The position numbers and the translations under genes are program-made. DNA of 32,711 nt from JBBRMU01 sp038230655 (lineage in GTDB: Bacteria > Patescibacteriota > Microgenomatia > UBA1406 > GWC2-37-13): NCBI GenBank assembly GCA_038230655.1, contig JBBRMU010000011.1:1-32711 (forward strand). Direction: 5' to 3'. This document shows, in pieces, positions 30,433-32,711 of this stretch (its first letter is position 1; each line of letters opens with the position of its first letter). The notes under the pieces are model-generated. The model saw nothing but the letters and a program-made list of their open reading frames with translations, ran no database searches and was not told the origin of the DNA.

Positions 30433-32079
30433 TTAGAATCCTCCCATACCACCCATCCCTCCCATACCGCTCATGTCAGGAGCAGCTGGTGCAGATTTAG
30501 GTTCTGGAATATCTGTAATTAATGCCTCAGTTGTCAGGATCATAATCCCAACTGATGCTGCGTTTTCTACAGCTGATCTTACTACTTTAGCTGGATCAAT
30601 TATCCCTTTTTTAAACATAGAACCAAACTCTAGTGTGACCGAGTCAAATCCAAAGTCTAGAGTTTTTGACTCTTCAACCTTTACTAATACTGACCCAGAG
30701 TCTGCCCCACTGTTTTGAGCAATCATCTTTATTGGCTCTGCAAGAGCTTTATAGACGATATCAACGCCTGTTTTCTCTTCATCCATCTTCATCTTTTCTC
30801 TCAAAGCAATAAGCGACTTTCGAGACTGAAGGAGCGCGGTTCCTCCTCCGGCAACAATGCCTTCCTCAAGAGCTGCTTTTGTTGCTGCAACCGCATCGAT
30901 TACCCGCTCTTTCTTTTCTTTCATCTCAACTTCAGTTGCTGCTCCTACGTGGATCACTGTTACACCACCTGTAAGCTTTGCAAGCCTCTCCTGTAACTTC
31001 TCTTTATCAAAGTCAGAAGTACTCGCGTCCATCTCTTTTCTAATCTGATTTACTCGCGATAGAAGAGCTTTTTTGTCGCCTTTTCCTCCAATTATTCGAG
31101 TATTTTCTTTGTCTGCCCAAACTTTATCAGCTCTACCACAGTCGTCAACCTCAACACTCTCGAGTTTCTTACCTAAGTCCTCTGAGATGACTGTTCCTCC
31201 AGTTAGAATGGCAATATCTTCGAGCATTGCTTTTCTTCTGTCTCCAAATCCAGGAGCTTTGACAACTAATGCTTTAAATGTCCCACGAATTGTATTAACA
31301 ACTAATGTTGCTAATGCCTCTCCTTCGACATCATCGGCAATAATTACCAAATTCTTTGAGACTTTGACAAATTTTTCTAAAAATGGAAGTAGATCGCCGA
31401 TTGAAGTGACTTTTTTATCTGTTATCAAGATATATGCATCCTCGACTTCTGCCTCCATTTTTTCGTTTCCAGCTGCAAAGTAAGATGAAGCATATCCTCG
31501 ATCAAACTGCATCCCTTCCTTTCTCTCTTTTTCCATCTGAAGACTTTTTCCTTCTTCGACAGTAATGACTCCGTCTTTTCCAGACTCTTTAAAAGCATCT
31601 GCAATCAATTTACCAATTTCCTCGTTACCAGCAGAAATGGTAGCGACCTGAGTAATTTCGTCACCCTCAACAGGGCGACTCATTTTTTTAATCTGTCTAA
31701 TGACTTCAACAACTGCTGCCTCTATGCCTCTTTTTAAGATCATTGGATTTGATCCAGCAGTTATATTTCTAAGCCCATTGTTGACAATAGCCTGGGTCAA
31801 TAAGGTTGATGTTGTTGTTCCATCTCCTGCTACATCATTAGTTTTTGAAGCAGCCTCTTTTACAAGTTGAGCACCCATATTTTCAAAAGGATCTTGAAGC
31901 TCAATTTCCTTTGCAACAGAAACTCCATCATGTACTATACTAGGAGCTCCCCATTTTTTGTCTAGACCAACATTTCGTCCTCGTGGACCTAATGTTGTCA
32001 CAACTGCTTTTGCTAGTGTGTTGACCCCGATTGCCAGTTTCTGGCGAGCTTCTTCACCGAATTTTATTTGTTTTGCCAT
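30433..32079 (-). CDS. groEL: Chaperonin GroEL (Hsp60)
   Basis: GroEL forms the double-ring cage that folds proteins with ATP and GroES. The 548-residue protein has normal length and all key sites: DGVSVAKEIEL (catalytic Asp near 52), NDVAGDGTTTSTLL (ATP site), EEGIVAGGGTALL near residue 410, and the C-terminal GGM-rich tail ending GMGGMGGMGGF. It follows groES by 25 nt and ends at a clear terminator. Group I GroEL is present in many but not all CPR lineages, so its presence helps placement. Confidence 0.98.
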   Translation of the reverse strand: MAKQIKFGEEARQKLAIGVNTLAKAVVTTLGPRGRNVGLDKKWGAPSIVHDGVSVAKEIELQDPFENMGAQLVKEAASKTNDVAGDGTTTSTLLTQAIVNNGLRNITAGSNPMILKRGIEAAVVEVIRQIKKMSRPVEGDEITQVATISAGNEEIGKLIADAFKESGKDGVITVEEGKSLQMEKERKEGMQFDRGYASSYFAAGNEKMEAEVEDAYILITDKKVTSIGDLLPFLEKFVKVSKNLVIIADDVEGEALATLVVNTIRGTFKALVVKAPGFGDRRKAMLEDIAILTGGTVISEDLGKKLESVEVDDCGRADKVWADKENTRIIGGKGDKKALLSRVNQIRKEMDASTSDFDKEKLQERLAKLTGGVTVIHVGAATEVEMKEKKERVIDAVAATKAALEEGIVAGGGTALLQSRKSLIALREKMKMDEEKTGVDIVYKALAEPIKMIAQNSGADSGSVLVKVEESKTLDFGFDSVTLEFGSMFKKGIIDPAKVVRSAVENAASVGIMILTTEALITDIPEPKSAPAAPDMSGMGGMGGMGGF

Positions 32080-32104
32080 AATATTTTATGAATTTATAAT
32101 CAAA

Positions 32105-32404
32105 TTAGTCGACGATTGCCATAATATCTTTTTCTTCAATAAGCATCCATTCTTTTCCCTCAACTTTTACTTCATTTCCGCCCCATTTTTTATACATAAC
32201 TTTCTGTCCAACCTTTACAACCATTGGTAAAGTTTTCCCTTCATCATTCATGCGTCCTGTTCCGACTGCCATGACTTCTCCAATCTGGGGTTTTTCTTTT
32301 GCTGAATCTGGTAAGACGATTCCTGAAGGGGTGGTTTGAGTTGACTCGAGAGGTTTAACTAATACATTATCGAAAAGAGGTTTGATACCTGATTTATTTG
32401 CCAT
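32105..32404 (-). CDS. groES: Co-chaperonin GroES
   Basis: GroES is the 10-kDa lid of the GroEL cage. The 99-residue protein begins MANKSGIKPLFDNVLVKPLE, carries the mobile loop (TQTTPSGIVLPDSAKEKPQ), whose IVL contacts GroEL, and ends EWMLIEEKDIMAIV. Length is normal. Upstream there is a weak -10 (TAAAAT) 9 nt before the ATG. No CIRCE element (TTAGCACTC with GAGTGCTAA) is visible, so HrcA control is not indicated. Confidence 0.97.
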   Translation of the reverse strand: MANKSGIKPLFDNVLVKPLESTQTTPSGIVLPDSAKEKPQIGEVMAVGTGRMNDEGKTLPMVVKVGQKVMYKKWGGNEVKVEGKEWMLIEEKDIMAIVD

Positions 32405-32449
32405 AGATTTTCTATTTTAAAACTAGTAATATGAAATTGCATTTAGATT

Positions 32450-32520
32450 TGTCATCCTATAAAGTAACAGAGAAGTAGCTTCATTGAAGGATGAAGATTC
32501 TCGTTTTACTTAGAATGACA
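32450..32520. repeat. 71-nt near-perfect palindromic hairpin unit
   Basis: TGTCATCCT (32450-32458) and AGAATGACA (32512-32520) are inverted copies (8 of 9). Inside them AAAGTAA..AGAGAA pairs with TTCTC..TTTTACTT, and CTTCAT pairs with ATGAAG around a 6-nt loop. The whole unit folds into one long hairpin, like REP or MITE units in other bacteria. Its last 11 nt (AGAATGACAGT, 32512-32522) match the left end of the insertion sequence at 21488. Confidence 0.7.
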
Positions 32521-32617
32521 GTCTGAATCCTTTCTATATCTTATTAAAAAAAATGCAAATTGTCAAGTAGTCGTTGTATTTTCCTTAAATATCCGCCATT
32601 GGAGAAAGGGATACAAT

Positions 32618-32711
32618 ATGGAAATGAAACAACTAACAAAAATCGTGCTGTGCTGGGAACTATTTGAGCAGAATGTCCCGAAGGGACATATTGCAGAGAG
32701 AGTTGAAGTTC
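32618..32711 (+). CDS. Transposase/integrase-type helix-turn-helix protein (start only)
   Basis: The visible 31 codons begin MEMKQLTKIVLCWELFEQN, then VPKGHIAERVEV, the first helices of a homeodomain-like HTH as found at the N-terminus of IS481/IS3-type transposases in CPR genomes. A purine-rich GGAGAAAGGG lies 7 nt before the ATG. The rest is outside the window, so the family is not certain. A perfect ATGTCCC/GGGACAT inverted repeat lies inside the coding region (32673-32689). Confidence 0.6.
   Translation, partial: MEMKQLTKIVLCWELFEQNVPKGHIAERVEV

Noticed and set aside
30473..31483. Several open frames on the plus strand opposite groEL
   Set aside because: They are antisense shadows of the conserved groEL reading frame, with Ser/Phe-rich low-complexity products and no start signals.
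1..32711. CRISPR array, prophage or TGA-recoding
   Set aside because: No regularly spaced direct repeats or phage structural genes are seen, and TGA ends several genes exactly where their families end.

Overview
The window looks like a slice of an AT-rich Candidate Phyla Radiation (Patescibacteria) chromosome, most like Microgenomates, Katanobacteria or Dojkabacteria. The reasons are the gene set (DUF4012, DUF5679, DUF3048, LytR_C and GT39 membrane proteins, a degenerate NrnA-like protein behind infB), the short IF-2, and very short gaps or overlaps between genes. TGA is used as a normal stop (for example at the end of recJ and thpR), so the code is standard and SR1/Gracilibacteria are unlikely. 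The exact phylum cannot be fixed by eye.

Layout. 1-2477 (minus): an inactive-looking wHTH-nucleotidyltransferase protein, secD, and secF cut by the window edge. 2562-3746: a YerB-like DUF3048 protein. 3880-4412 (plus): two small proteins and a terminator. 4411-6535 (minus): nucleotidyltransferase, thpR and a possible HEXXH peptidase. 6632-9641 (plus): DUF4012 protein and rplY. 9663-10078: a broken gene. 10212-17116 (plus): an information-processing block of nusA, infB, an NrnA-like protein, rmuC and recJ. 17086-18855 (minus): an unknown protein with a remarkable leader, a multibranched RNA-like element and a 72-residue orphan. 19344-21305: a D,D-carboxypeptidase and a membrane-anchored protein, tail to tail. 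21380-22596: tRNA-Tyr and a frameshifted insertion sequence. 22627-27513: accessory membrane proteins, a LytR_C protein, a broken sigma-region-4 protein, an SGNH hydrolase and a broken membrane protein. 27532-30366: a GT39 glycosyltransferase and a PlsC-like acyltransferase. 30365-32404 (minus): groES-groEL. From 32618 a transposase-like HTH gene begins and runs off the edge.

The most notable find is upstream of the minus-strand gene at 17086-18345. A near-consensus promoter (TTGACA, 17 bp, TATACT) is followed by a 25-codon leader peptide beginning MTHYHYQYF. Three overlapping RNA segments then form mutually exclusive stems, ending in an intrinsic terminator whose U-tract stops 5 nt before the gene's ATG. 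This has the architecture of a trp/his/phe-type ribosome-mediated attenuator, tuned to Tyr/His codons. The gene it controls is unrecognised but shows a faint resemblance to RelA/SpoT synthetase domains. A 98-nt cloverleaf-like element lies just upstream of the promoter.

Two genome-wide habits are visible. Many genes have a TATAAT-like -10 box only 5-12 nt before the start codon, so their mRNAs should be leaderless or nearly so, while a few genes have strong Shine-Dalgarno sequences. Four accessory genes are broken by single-base frameshifts, six in total, while all long conserved genes are intact.
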